A stretch of 64,000 bases of DNA, from positions 12,009,423 to 12,073,422 of the forward strand of contig JAQFVV010012405.1 in assembly GCA_028023455.1 (NCBI GenBank). The letters run 5' to 3'. The notes beneath the pieces were generated by a model. That model was not told the DNA's origin. It made no database searches and worked only from the letters and a program-made list of their open reading frames with translations. This stretch comes from Epiperipatus broadwayi. Taxonomy: Eukaryota > Onychophora > Udeonychophora > Euonychophora > Peripatidae. Position numbers and translations under genes: made by a program. The stretch's first letter is position 1. Each line of letters begins with the position of its first letter. This document shows, piece by piece, positions 24,135 to 37,439 of the stretch.

Positions 24135-27100
24135 TTAATGGACATTCCATTTGTATATACATACATATATTTTATATGATATTAATATGTATGTAATAAT
24201 TGAAGTAGTAAATTTCCAATAACTAGCTATATTAATTCATTGTTCTAATATCAAAGTAATCCTTATTATAGACAATTATTTCAATTTGAATTACCAACAA
24301 TAAACTTCCATAATAGATCAGGCAATGATATTTATTGGGAATTCAAATTCACAGATGCATTTATGCAGCATAATTCAATTTCACATATAATTTCAATTCT
24401 CATGGCAGAGTTAATTTCTACTTAATTTTAATAATATTGTAAACAAATGCAGAATACTTCACCTATTCTAGAGTGATTTACCATAAGCTTGAGTGATCAA
24501 TAGACACCAAATATTTTGATGCAATAATAACTCCATCTTCTAATTGATGCCTGGCTTTTGTTTCATCACTGATGATTGAAATCAAATGTAGGAAATCATA
24601 CACTTATGTATTTGGCTATCAACTTTTTCTCTTTTTACTATTCAAGTCAGTAATTTGAAATTCAATAAAATTAAGTTTTATAATCAGGTTAAATCTACTG
24701 CATAGTTATATAGATCTAACATCAAGTCAATTTTTATATAATGCTTTCTACTAACATTCCTAGTCAAAGAATAGAAAAACAGCTGCACAAAAAATGAGGT
24801 CTCTTAAAATATATATAAAAAATCTTGGTTTTACATCATTAATCGTATGTAATGTTAGAATTTTATGAATTTCAGGCTAATATCTTGAATAATTCAAATT
24901 AGTAATAGATAACTGTTAGATGGGTAAATGCATAAAGTCACTAGCTTCACACTCTCAGATCGAACCGCTTCAGCTTCACCTATTCAAATAGAAAATAGGT
25001 TGAAGTAAAGAAGGGTTCCCCTCTTTTCTTCTGATGAGTAAGCTTGTGGTTTTAAGACCTGTAGAGGTCCCTACTATCGCATTTTATACACATGTGCTTG
25101 AGGCTACAGCCTTAATGAATATTATCTAGATATTAATGTAAAATAATATTCATACAGAGTTTAAATATAAAATTTTTAATAATATTATTGTAACGAGTAT
25201 ACTTTTAACATTTTTACATCTTATTCATGGCCAGCCTGCTGCAAACATTATTTTTTTGCTGATGTTGTATACTATTACTTTTTTATTTTAACATAAACTT
25301 TATTGTTGAAATAAACAATTACATAGGTTATATTAGTTTATACATATAGTTTTTATTGTATATTTACATATTATATTTAGTTTGTATTGAAATTATTATT
25401 GCATATCTACATTCATAAATATATATTGTTACCAGTTGGATTACATAGCACATACTAATATAGTGTGTGTGCATAAATATATATATATATATATAAAGTA
25501 AATGAAAAGTAGATATAAACACAGGATAAAATTTTGTAGATATTTTTCTATATTTCCTAAAATAAAATAATAATAAATAAAGGGTTAAATAACTCTGGGT
25601 TTAAAATAAAATTTCATTATGAAATAAGTATTTTAAAAAGGTCTGATAAATAATATTTGTAATTCTGATTTTGAAATTAACAAAAAAAAAAAAAAAACAA
25701 GCATAATTTATTTTAAAAATCTTTTAATACTTGTATAAAATATTTTTTTTTAATTAATGCTTAATTTGCATTTCTACTATGTAGTTAAAAATCTTTGTAG
25801 ATGAAAAATTCTGAAGGATTATCACACCTTTGGTCAAATTCCAAAGATTAAAGTAAAAACATGAATATCACACTTTGATAGAAATTTCCAGCTTGTTTTC
25901 AAATGGATTATATAGATTGAAAACAGCCACTGTATTTTTGTCACCTGACCTAACCAAGGTTATAAAAGACTGATAAAAATATCACTTAGTGTGGCTTGCA
26001 GTTTTGTAAGATTTAGCAGAAGAGCTAGCTGTAAAGTTGGCTAAAATATTTTGTGAAGAGTTGGTAACTGTAGCAGAGAATGGTGCCAATAAAGCTAGCT
26101 GCAGATATGGCTAGTAGAATATATACACAACTGCTACGAGGATGTAAGAATGCAAGGAAGTAGCTTCTATTCAGTTCACTGGAGGAGTTTGAATTTACAT
26201 GGAGGAAAAAGGGTCAAGATTCTTTGTAATTCATAGCCTTAAAAGTGTTCTGGAAAACAGTTTGCTGACCTGAATCTTATAAAATCCAAGTATAAGTGGA
26301 ACTGACTATAGTAGAAAAAAAGCCAACCATATCTGAATTATATACTTTTACCAGATGATGACAATTGCCTGGATTGAAAAAAAAACAGCTTGCCCAAGAG
26401 AAACACCAGCTGAATAAAGAAGTAATTATACTTATGCTGCTGTTTATCTATACGCACAGGGAATTACAGATAATCACATTGTGTGTATATACAGTGAGTT
26501 ATTTTATTTTAATATTCTTTAAAATGACTTATAAAATTATAAATTAATAACTTAAAACAAAACACGTAAATAATTTGCTTGAGTCAAATGTCTAAAAGAA
26601 AGACGATTTGATGTATATTTTTGAAGAAATTGTTTTGGTAATTCTTATAAAAAATGTCATTAAAAGAAGAATATATATAACTTAAATGCAAGCATAATTT
26701 TGTTTGAATTAAAATCATAAAAGCAAATCTTTTAAATTGATCTAAAAACGCTGATAATTAATCAATAAGTACCTGACAAACAAAAGTTGACTTTATTTAG
26801 TTTGATAAAAAAAAAGAACTTATAAACTAAAATTAAATTTTAAATTATATATTTTGTTTACACACATGTATATGTGTGAAATTTATGTATTTTCCAAATG
26901 AATTAATTATGAAAAAATATAATATTATTGTAACAAGTTGAAATAGATAAAAGTCAGTGTGTGTATTCACACGCACACTCATATGTGTAAAATATTAATA
27001 TTTTTTTGTTAAATGTCAGCTCATTTATTGAATATTAATTGTATATTATAAATCGTGTGTCTGTGCACATATATATGTAAACCATAGTAATAACATGAAT

Positions 27101-28035
27101 TGTATATTGTAATTTTGTAAATCATAAATATGATAATTTTTTTATTGTATAATAATCAAAATCAGAAGGCTTAATTGATATGTGAAGAGCCACAATACCA
27201 TTTGTTTTTATTATTATTAATAAACTTATTTAATTGTTAAAAATGGTTTCCATCATCTCTTGGTCACATATAGTAATAGAGTTTGTGTTCTCTGAGCTAG
27301 ATTTGTGCACAAGATGATATATAAATGGGGATGTGTATTTAGTGCTTTGGGCATCCAGAGATGATCAATCATCATCTTGGTTGGTGCAAAAGAGGATACT
27401 CTTCAAAGCTCATGCACTATATTTTATTTTAGTTCAGTCTTGTTAAAAATTTAAGTTTATAGTTGGCCAGTACATTAATGGTACTAAGTGGCCAGAACAT
27501 TGATGATGATCATCATGTTTTAAATGTCCCAGCATTATCGTTTCGATTTCTGATTATTGTGTATTCTAATGGATGGGCACTAAGCTGGTGCATCCAAGTT
27601 ATGTTTAAATAATTGCCCAAGCTGTCAAAGGCTCAATAGTTAACCTGGTCTAAAGAAGACCCATTTCCAATCCAGTCACAATGTTGACTGTTGATTTTAT
27701 TCTGTTTTATTATACTGATTTGTTTATTCCCATTAATGATGATGAATGGTATTTGTATTATACTTACTTTTACTTTATAATGCTGGTTGATATATGAATT
27801 ACTTTATTAGTTGCTCTTCTGAGTTAGATGGCTGATCTCTCAATGATCTCAGAGATTCTCTAATCTCACACTCTTATAAAATACTATATTACTTATATAC
27901 ACTTTTGTAAATTATTTGAAATACTGATGTTTTGCCATCACCCCAGATTCATTTCTACTTCCTACCACTTTCCCATTACCCCATCCTGTTACAATATATT
28001 TTATTTTCATTAGTTTCAGAAAGAATTCTACATAA
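24135..28035. other. Spacer with a few complex islands
   Basis: Mostly AT-rich. Islands of more balanced composition at about 24.94-25.12, 25.95-26.42 and 27.24-27.70 kb have no open frame or motif that I recognise. An (AT)n tract lies near 25.47 kb. No splice-bounded exon could be argued from sequence alone. Confidence 0.4.
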
Positions 28036-28040
28036 GTAAA

Positions 28041-28316
28041 ATAAACAAGGCAAAACTCTCCATACAGTAGTGCCACCCTGTGTCAATTAGAGTAATAAAT
28101 GGATGCCATAAGACTTCTGCATAAAATCCCTATCCAATGCCTACTCATCTAATATCCCCAGACTAGTTTCTGGCTTGTGGCCTTCATCATTGAGGAACTT
28201 TCGATCTGAGAGCACTGCACCTAGATCGTAGGATATAATGCAACCCTCCAGAAACCACCTCAAGCCTTCTGGCATCCAGGGTGGCACTACTGTATGGAGA
28301 GTTTTGCCTTGTTTAT
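28041..28316. mobile_element. MITE with perfect 40-bp terminal inverted repeats
   Basis: The first 40 bases (28041-28080) and the reverse complement of the last 40 (28277-28316) are identical, beginning ATAAACAAGGCAAAACTCTC. Total length is 276 bp with no coding capacity. Internal sequence (GGATGCCATAAGACTTCTGC, TAGTTTCTGGCTTGTGGCC) is shared with 3.7-4.4 kb and 44.4 kb. If the outer TA of the repeat is the target duplication the element would fit a Tc1/mariner-type MITE, but other boundaries are possible. The lack of any mismatch between the ends suggests a young insertion. Confidence 0.93.
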
Positions 28317-28319
28317 AAA

Positions 28320-29690
28320 CAATTATGTGCTAGTATAAGAGATGGTGATCATGTGATGCTTAATGATATAAGTAGAAGAAAAGTAATTAGAATATGAACT
28401 GTGCTGTTAAATTTAACTAGTTTTATAAGTTAGTGTTTAATTAGGTAATTATCTATATGTTTAATGAAAGGTAATGGCTATTGAAGCAAAGATCATATAC
28501 TTTATAATGACCAGTAGTTGTAGTGATGTAAGTAACGTCATTAAGCTCCTTGTGGCTGCGTATATATCTGGGGTTGCAAGGGTTTAATATCTTTTTTATT
28601 GTATTTATTTTGTTGAAAAATGTGAAGGTCCTTTTTTTGAAGTTTAGGTGAAGCAGAAATGACACCTAAAAAACTTTTGTCTAATTGCATATTCTTTTTA
28701 TGCTATAACCCATGACTTTTTATTTTGTGTTTGAGATTGTTTCTCTCTTCATACTTTATATTTAAATTCTGTATGAATATTATTTATATCTCATTCTTGA
28801 AAAGTAAGTAATATCCATTATAAAGCAAAAAAATATTTTGATAGTTTTTTAATTGCTACGAATTAATTTTCATTTTCAATAAATTATTGCTCCCACAAAT
28901 TTCCAATAAACATACCCTGTTAATTGATGAATACTATTGCTTTTATTTCATCATCGTATTCATTTAATAATCATATACTTTTAAAAACAAATAAATAAAT
29001 AAAATTATATGCAGGAACTAAGGTTTACTTCTATTGAAGCCAAGATAGAGAGTTCAAACTGTTTACATCTATTTATAAACTTTTTAATTGATGTCAGAGA
29101 CACTATAGGCACACTCCACATTAACTCTTTGATCTATTCCAGCCAGCATCCCTTAAATAAAAATCTTATTACATAATAACAATGACAAATAAAAAGAATT
29201 ATAATTACTACTTATAACACACAATATTTACATTTTAAAATATAAATAGTATACTTTCATCCCAATATTAAACAATTAAAATTACATTCTTGCATACTAC
29301 AACGGAAATATACTTTTAATACACATTTTTCAACACAATATTATAATACACAATTAACAAATATACTTAAAACATTAAACATTTAGGCATATTACTTATA
29401 ATCTACTATTGGTAATGGAATAAAGAGCATATACATTATAAAAATAATAATAATTTTATAAAAACTATAAACTTTATTATTTACACATTTATTTTTAAAA
29501 TAAATAAAATCAATCCACAAATTTTTATACTACAATTAATAATCAACATTTCTAGCTCCAATGTTAATTTTTATCATATCAACATATTTCAATGCTTCCA
29601 GGTTAATATATTGACTACTAAAATCAAACCAATTTTTTTTTTTTACAATTGACATTGCACCATTATAAAGAAAATATCATAACACTTATA
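28320..29690. other. AT-rich spacer
   Basis: No gene recognised; the 70-codon minus frame at 28453-28665 shows no motif. Confidence 0.45.
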
Positions 29691-29699
29691 ACAAGCTGA

Positions 29700-32400
29700 A
29701 ATAGAAAATTCAAATCACCAATCACGATGGGATGAGATGCATTGTGGCTTCACCTTTTTTGAAGACAGAATTCTCTTACCCAATATGCCCAGAAAAACCT
29801 GTTAGCCACTTTACCTTCCCTTTCCATTCCTCATATATTCAAATTTATTTCAAATATCTGTGGGTACAGTGTCTCTTTATGAACATTTTTTTAAAACCAA
29901 CACCAACGACTTTACTATTTCTTTGAATGCACACAATAAACCATTTTCACTCAAATATATACAAATGATCAGTTTTTTTTCACCTTTTTTTATTTCTTAG
30001 ATAGGGTTTAACAATTTCATCATGAATTCTGAATACTTCATCAGTATTCCCATTAAAATGAGACAAAATTTATTTATTCTTTCATTCTCATCTTCTTTAT
30101 ATATTTCTATTACTTTATTGTGTATCTTTAATAAATAATATGCAAAAGATGTCTTTACTAACAACATATTCGCTCACCTACTGTTTCATTAACAATGTAC
30201 CATAAAGTAGAAGTATACATCTGTATTCTTTCCAACTTTCATAAAATTTGTCAATTGCAGTTATTTACTATAAATTTGAAAATAATCCTGTATATCTTTA
30301 TCTGTTTAAATAACCTTTTATCAATAATATGACTTGAAATTCATTTCAACGAACCAATATGACATATTACATTCAAAGTTTCTTATATTGAAACCAACTA
30401 ACACATCATTCTTAACATTTACCACAAAAACATTAATAAATTTTCTTTCATTTAACACATTTCCAACTTGTTTTTTCCAATATAGTATTCCTTTTAAGAT
30501 TATCTCCACTATTCAGCTTTAAAGAAAAACTTACATTTCAGAGGTTTTATTCATAAAGCAAATTATTCAGTACTCCTACTAAAAATATTTAAGATCAATT
30601 ATTACTAATTAACATATAATAGTTATATTTCTTCATTATTTATCATATTTGCACTATTAGCAGCCATTCATATATCTCACTTCTTTAAGTGATTTCAAAA
30701 TTTCCTTATCATTAGGATTACATAATACTTCAAAATACATAAGGAGATATACACATAAATATTTAAGAAATTATTTTCTTTTTTACCCCATTCCATAATA
30801 TTTATCTTGTATAATAATATTTTTTTCACCATTGACTATTTAGTTCTAGTATCAAGAATTTTCGCAACAATAAAAAACACTAATATACTGCCATTCTACA
30901 AATATCTTTTGTTTAATTGTTATATCTTAATTCTATTAAAATATCAAATAAATAGCATGCATCTTCTTACTTTAAACATGCACAGTCATATTATCATCAA
31001 TTAATATAGGATTCAAATTCAAACCCTAAAGCAATATTTATTAATTATCTAATACACACTAATTTTTTTATAAATCACATTTATTTGAACGTTAATTCAA
31101 GATACCTACAATTCCTTAATCAGATCATGGGTCTTCAAGGTTCTAAAACCATCCAAACTTATAACAGTTATCAACTGAGATTAAGCTTTCCCTCTTCCCA
31201 TGTAGTTTTCAATTAATTTCAACATTTCCTAATAAAATAAGGAAATTTCACTATCCATATTATCATCTACCACAGTCATTCTTACTATAAATTTTCTCAT
31301 GGAATGAAGACTTAATTTATTTTTTAGATAGTTTATTTACTTTTTTTTATTACAATACTATAATTTTTTTGGAGTGATTGCTTATTTTATTTCTTCCCAT
31401 TCCATAAATTCCTCTTTTTTTCATTATGACAGCCATGACATTTTCAATAATTATTTTTCACATTTTACTTACTCTATAATAGATGTTTTTATATCCTTGT
31501 ATTTGATGTCTATAATCTATATTATGAGATCATTCATTCTCTAAATTTTCAATTTCTTTGAAATTAACGCTATTTCCCAACCATACTTTATTTATAATTC
31601 TCTGCCTATCTTTAATCTTTGCTTCTTCACTTTGTTGCAAAGATTTAACATCTAAAATCTTCTGATCTATGTTTTTCTGTTCTCCTATAAAGTCATATTT
31701 GTATTACACCATCAGAACAATTTATCTCTACATTTTCAAACGTTTTAATCATATTTATTGATTCTAAAGGCACCTGCTCTGACACCCTATATTCTATTTT
31801 TATTTCCTTAGATTCCATTTTCATATGACATTTAATGTCTTTTAATTTGCTTCTGATATCCATTTATTTCTAATCTTGATGCTTTCTGAACATACTCATG
31901 AGCTTGCTCAATTTTTATACCCAATCTTACACATCTTAATTTTACCATCTAAATCCTTAAGCCAAACTTCTAATCTTTCCTTGACTTATCTATATGATTA
32001 CTTATTTCACTAAATCTATGATCATATTTATAATCAAATTCTCTTAATTTAACATACAGATTGTAGTTGAATTTTTCAAATCATGTATTTGTAGTTTTTA
32101 ATTCAATTTTAAACAATGCTAGCTAAATACTGAATATCCCTGACTCTACCTTTTTTTTTTAAATCTTTACACAAACTTATTATTCAATTCTTTTCTTAAT
32201 TCTTTTATTTTCTCTACTTTGAATCACAAATTTATTATTCATTTTTTTACATTGAACTTCAAATTTATTATTTATTTTTGTATTTTGAATCTTCATCTCT
32301 TCCATCAATTTTCTCAACCTATCCTGAATTCCACCTTCAGGCCCTGATAACACTTCAGCACTATTGGTTTCCATATTTACTTATTTTTTATAGCAAAAAT
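29700..32400 (-). mobile_element. Degraded retroelement with coiled-coil ORF and LINE-like 3' end
   Basis: On the minus strand this begins near 32.4 kb with a short coiled-coil frame and ends near 29.70 kb in a ~130-bp segment homologous to the 3' end of the esterase-bearing LINE at 38.1 kb (both contain GGAAAGGGAAGGTAAAGTGGC). In between, many fragments of purine-biased coding-like sequence are broken by stops, for example near 31.9-32.1 kb and the 62-codon frame 30321-30509. It may be an internally deleted relative of the 38-44 kb LINE or a mosaic of two insertions. I saw no clear reverse transcriptase motif here. Confidence 0.6.
32180..32374 (-). pseudogene. Coiled-coil N-terminal ORF fragment of a retroelement
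   Basis: Sixty-four residues start METNSAEVLSGPEGGIQDRL and continue as a heptad-like, glutamate/lysine/asparagine-rich segment with the repeated IQN-KINNKF / KKMNNKF pattern, which predicts a coiled coil. This is the kind of sequence found at the start of retroelement gag/ORF1 proteins. It ends at a stop, and the following ~500 bp (YDHRFSEISNHIDKS and related fragments) look like its continuation in shifted frames. Assignment to a specific element family is not possible from what remains. Confidence 0.5.
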
Positions 32401-32724
32401 AATATCCTCTCTTTAACCAAAACAAATTATGAAAATACTTTAAATTATTTTACTATTTGACATAAAATATTTGTCTACTCAACCTTCCAGTCATCGATAA
32501 AAACCTGCAAGAGAATGACAATAATAACAAAAAAAATTTTTTTAGGCATACAAAATATCTAATCACTTACTATTCAAATAAATTCGTTTAATTTTTTTAG
32601 AATAAATTATGACTACCTATAAAATATTATTACTGTATACAAGATATAGTTTTATATTCCTCTACCTATATGTATGAGACTTTGATCTCTGTGATTTTGG
32701 TCTTTGATTGATCCTGAGTTGATT

Positions 32725-33085
32725 GCACCATGTGTAATTGAATAAAACTGATGCTACACTCTTATTTAATAGCTCCACAGATTTGGGAAGCATTTGTAAC
32801 TGATTAAATATAATGACAATGAGAAATGAAAACTATAATATAATCTGAATGAAAATGTAGCTCAATTATTGTTTGCCATTTGTAGCAGAATAAAATTATA
32901 TATTCTGAAGTTGAACGCCATTTGTAAGTGAATACAAATATGGATCTTATTGTATACTAAGTTATAGTCTAATTATTAATCACCATTTACAACAGAATAA
33001 AAATATTAACAAAGGAAGAGCAATCCTAATTTATTAATGCCTTCAAATTGTAGCATCATTTATAACAGAATTAAAATAATTAACT
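32725..33085. repeat. Degenerate tandem repeat around a CCATTTGTAACAGAATAAAA-like core
   Basis: Similar cores occur at about 32726, 32790, 32876, 32918, 32982 and 33054, each a variant of CATTTGTARCWGAATAAAA, spaced 42-86 bp apart. Heavy divergence between units suggests an old array. Confidence 0.55.
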
Positions 33086-33649
33086 AAACTAAGTGAAGCT
33101 CAATCAATGAATAACAATCTAACACTTAATTCAGTAAAACAATGATAATATTTTTGTTGTAACCTTATAAATTCAAATAGTATTTAGAATAGATAGTAGA
33201 TAAGTAAAATTATTATTTCAAGTTATCCTAAAAATATAAGCATTTTTGCAATAGATTAAAGATAAAGCAATAAAACCAAATATCTTATAAGCAATGATAT
33301 ATGCCTATTATACAAACCACTTAGAATAGAACAAAAACTATGATAAAGAATTAGACAAAAAAAAACTTAACATTTCTTATGAATCAAAATGCTATTCTAT
33401 TTGTAATCTTGCTCTCTCTATATAAATTATTTGATTTATAATTTACAATGAGATACAGAATCAGAAATTTTGCAAACAAAGGGAACATCTTCTGGTAAAA
33501 AAAAAATACAATTAATTGTAAAATGAATTAAGTTTTAGTTTGATTTTTATATATATACCTTCAATTTTTCACATTTTGGCCTTACTCTTTTTTAAAATGC
33601 GATCTCATTGTAAGATTTTTGTTTTTTTGCATTTTCGCATACTTTTTTA

Positions 33650-33712
33650 TCACTTAGATGTGTCAGACGATGTTTTTGGTCGATTTTGAAATTCAAAATG
33701 GTGGAGATCGCG
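33650..33712 (+). repeat. Fragment of the 46.6-47.1 kb fold-back family
   Basis: GATGTGTCAGACGATGTTTTTGGTCGATTTTGAAATTCAAAATGG resembles GATGTGTCAGTGATGGTTTTGGCTGATCTTCAGATTTCAAAA at 47048-47089 in the same orientation. Confidence 0.55.
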
Positions 33713-33719
33713 TACTAAA

Positions 33720-35190
33720 TTTCCACCGAATATATTATGTTTAGCAGAAAATTACTTGATTAAAAATTTTTAAATAATAGAAAATATTATGTTTTTGTAA
33801 AATTGGAAAATGCAAATTTATGCATAATTTATTTATGTATTTATTTTTATTTTTTTGCAAAACTAACTTCAGTAAGTAGGTATGTTATATATCCATTCAG
33901 CTTTTATTTAATATTATTTATTTGTTTTATTTTTAATTATGGTAAATGTAAAAATATTAAAATAAGAAATGTCTGCTGTTATAAAAAAGCCTCACTTTAA
34001 TATTATTTTTTATTGCCTTTTGCAATGTATTCTGTATTTAATGATTCTTTTTCATTTATAAACTTACTTTTATAAAAATCTTTTCTAAAAATTAATGTAC
34101 AAATAGAACAAAGAATAAAATTAATTTGTTAAAATAAAGAGTAAAAAATACTATATTTAACATACTAGCTATTTCAAAGTGCATGGAAAAGATTAATAAT
34201 CCTGGAAACAAAGAAACCAATATTTATTATGGTATTATCAAATTATATAGTTATAAAATGATATATAAACATTGGTATATTAATGTTTCTCTTTATTGCT
34301 AGTTACATATTAATGCAATGATTTTTAATATCACAATACTCCAATTCACAGATATAAATGAATTAACTTATGACTGCTGTCCAAAATATTAATTGACTAG
34401 TAGATTAGTTAAAATAAATATCCCCATGTAATCCACAATTCATGTAAAATCTTGAATTCCACATAAAAGTGGATTTATTTGTTGTCTACAAAATGGATTT
34501 ATTTGATACTAGAATGCATTCTATTAAAATATATTTAGAACTTTATAAAAACATTAATAATGTAGGGGAATGTGTATAAATAAATAAATGACTTTTATAT
34601 TGTTGATTTTAAAAGATTCATAAAACTATGAGTAAGTGGATCAATAATGTTAGTGGAAACTATGTTGGAATATCAATATATATATATATATATATTTGCT
34701 TGGTTTTGTATCTATCTTACTGATTTACATTTTACAACGCTTAAAACTCTTTGTTAGTTTTCCACTATAATTACATATATATCTAACATAATGGATTAAA
34801 ATAATTAACATATCTTATTATGAATTGCTTTCCACACAGCATTTTTTTACCATAATAAAAATAAAAAAAGTTTTTAAAAAGACATTTTATTAATAAAATA
34901 GCTCATTTATTGACTATAACATTTTATTAATAAAATAGCTCATTTATTGACTATAACATTATTTTGACTACTAACATATATGTGTGGGTTAGATTTAATA
35001 ATTTTAATTAACTTGCATTGTATTCTCACCTATTGACTTCGTTTTTTATCAATTATGTAATGAAAATCTGCTTACTTACATTGAAAAAATAGTTTATAGT
35101 GTATTGGAATATTAGAGAGAAATGTTTTGGATAGATTGTCATATGATAATTGTTGAATAATATATAATATTTTAAATAAAAGTATATTTT
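33720..35190. other. AT-rich spacer
   Basis: Nothing recognised apart from a short TA tract at about 34677-34696 and a 37-bp duplication annotated separately. Confidence 0.5.
34882..34955. repeat. Exact 37-bp tandem duplication
   Basis: The unit starting ACATTTTATTAATAAAATAG is repeated head to tail at 34882-34918 and 34919-34955 with no difference between units; a third copy begins but breaks off after ACATT. Confidence 0.95.
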
Positions 35191-35195
35191 ATCTA

Positions 35196-35390
35196 GTACT
35201 GATTATATATGTGTGGGGGAGATTATGATCTGGACCAACTGATGAGTGATGGTTCAGCACAAAATATGCATATTGAAGAGCAGTTATCTTTTTCAAATGT
35301 ATGTGGTTATGTGTATTGGGTATATGACATAGAGTGAATGGCTGAAAGGAGCTTGAAAACCTGTATTCAAATTCCCTATATATATATATA
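35196..35390 (+). repeat. Fold-back family, single-arm copy
   Basis: Matches the reverse complement of 22751-22990 and the right part of 45617-45787: ATTATGATCTGGACCAACTGATGAG, CACAAAATATGCATATTGA, ATGTGGTTATGTGTATTGG, GAATGGCTGAAAGGAGCTTG, ending in a B-box-like ATTCAAATTCCC and a TA tract. Confidence 0.75.
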
Positions 35391-35399
35391 TAAATATAT

Positions 35400-36975
35400 T
35401 CGATGGATTAAAATAAAAGGTGTTAATTCTATAGTTTTAAATAAACTGTTAGCAGTCGTTTTTTGTTTTATCAACCATACTATTTTTATATTCTTATTTT
35501 TTAAAAAAAAAAAAAATACAGCTTTCACATCATAATTCCAGTATAAAATATTTTTATATTTTTTACAATCTATATGTCAGTTTCTTTTTTTTTTTTTTTG
35601 TACATAAATCATTTATTATCATACTTTTAAAATTTATATATACAATAATATTATTAGGTATTATATGAAATTCATTAAATTTTATATATTAAACAATTAA
35701 CCTAAGCCGTAATTTGATATAAAGTACAAGCATTGCGTGTAATCTTGTATAATTAAACTCTTTGAAATCACTTCATTGAGCTGTGTACGATTACACATAG
35801 TCTATCAGCAGAGACGTTCTCTTTAGATAATTTATAAGGTGTAGATTTAGCTTTTGTTTCCCAACAAAACATGAATAAAATTACAGAAATTTTGACAAAA
35901 GGAAAGAATAATCTGACAAATGTAATAGAGAAGGAAACAGACAAAGTGAATTGTTAATTTTCTTTTCAATAGTTTTGAGCGTATGTATTTTCATGACGTA
36001 AGTGCTTATTGCGTTTTTTTACGAAGTTCAAAAACTAAGCTTTATGTGCGACAGTGAGGTGAAAGCCAACCATCCGTGATAAGTTGGATTATTTTTTTTT
36101 ATTGTGCGAAAATATTTATTTTACATAGATATTTATAAGAGTCATTAGAACAGATAAGCAAAATTTCCTCACATATCTAAGAACACATATGTAGTTATGT
36201 AGTAAGGAAAGAAAAAAGATTTAATAAAATAGTTCACAGCAGAATATAGGCATTTCCAACAGTCCTTCAAAGAGAAAATGTGAACAAGGCAATACTCCCC
36301 AAAATTCCGCTCTTGTTTTATCAGCCAATTAAAAGAGCAGAATACAAATTTAGCACTCAATGACTAACTAACTAGTTTGCTATATGTCGGCTACTGGGAA
36401 AAATATATTAATTAAAAACTAAAGATTTTTATTTTTTTCTGCACTTTTATTTAACTGCAATTCAAACTCATGGTGATGTTAGTCGTGCACTAATTATATT
36501 AAATGATTTTTTATTTATATATATATATATGCCTTTTTTTGGCTGGTATATTGAATTCATTCTGTTAACCAAGCTAAACTTATAAACATCAAAAGCTTAA
36601 AGTATAGATGAGATTCATTGGAAACATCATCTTTTGCAAACATGCCAAAAGTTATTTATTTATATTCATAGCATGGACGTGAGTAGTTTACTTTTACTAT
36701 TTACACACGCACGCACAAACACCTACATACACATATATGCGTACATATTTGTTAGTATGTAATGAAAAAGATGCATAAATAAAAAACAAAATGATGATTT
36801 TAGAAGTTTTTTGTTTGATTATTTATGCTTATTAATCTCTTTATGCTAATAAACATAACTAAATCAATTTAAAAAACTGAATATTTATTTTTCACATATA
36901 TGTAGTCTTTAGAATGAATAGAGTTTATAGTAAAATTAATTTATTTTCTCTCATAATAGCTATTTAAAATACTTT
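35400..36975. other. AT-rich spacer
   Basis: No gene recognised. The 63-codon minus frame at 36169-36360 lies in slightly more complex sequence but carries no family motif. A CGCACGCACAAACACCTACA-type tract lies near 36.71 kb. Confidence 0.4.
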
Positions 36976-36989
36976 TAAAACTATTAAAA

Positions 36990-37430
36990 GTGACATTTTA
37001 AAACAAAATTCTACAGACACATTCTTAATCCAGCAAGCAGTTAAAGCTGGCAATTTTGTTAACATTAGATTAGCAATTTTCCTATCCTTTGCCATCTGGC
37101 TAATGAGATGCAGTTTTGTTCTGGGCAATGTGAAGACTAGTATCCTTCAAGCGTTTAAAACACTCATCAAGAGTAATACCATCAGCGTAAAATGCTTGCT
37201 CCTGTTTGGCTGCACCAACAAACCTGGGCTGGCATCTCCATGTTAGTGCACTGATTATTTCCAAGATATTAATGATCAAATTTGAGTCTCGCCTCATCAA
37301 AACAATACCAAAATGAGCTCAGTCATAAATGAGAACTCTACCAGACTATATAAAGACTACCAATTAGTGGATTGATGCATCATCTACCTCACTGACAAAA
37401 GTTAACACATTTAATCATGAACTGAATAGC
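36990..37430 (-). pseudogene. Decayed coding region, product not recognised
   Basis: On the minus strand one frame reads coherently from about 37415 to 37100, interrupted by only three stops: VSEVDDASIH, LVVFI, SGRVLIYD, then the 66-residue open segment from MMRRDSNLIINILEIISALT to DECFKRLKDTSLHIAQNK. A one-base shift near 37103 lets it continue as LISQMAKDRKIANLMLTKLP and ALTACWIKNV. Composition is balanced, with R, C, W, Q, G and A codons unlike the K/N/I/Y-rich noise frames around it, so this was probably protein-coding. I do not recognise the family. It could be a fragment of a transposase or polyprotein, or a processed host pseudogene. No introns, tail or terminal repeats were seen. Confidence 0.45.
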
Positions 37431-37439
37431 TTAACTTAT

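Noticed and set aside
24940-25125. Possible further fold-back or SINE copy
   Set aside because: A more complex stretch with a short internal inverted motif (CTATTCAAATAG), but no match elsewhere in the window and no box motifs convincing enough to annotate.
28041-28316. Solo LTR
   Set aside because: Ends are long inverted repeats and not TG...CA of an LTR, and there is no direct-repeat partner.
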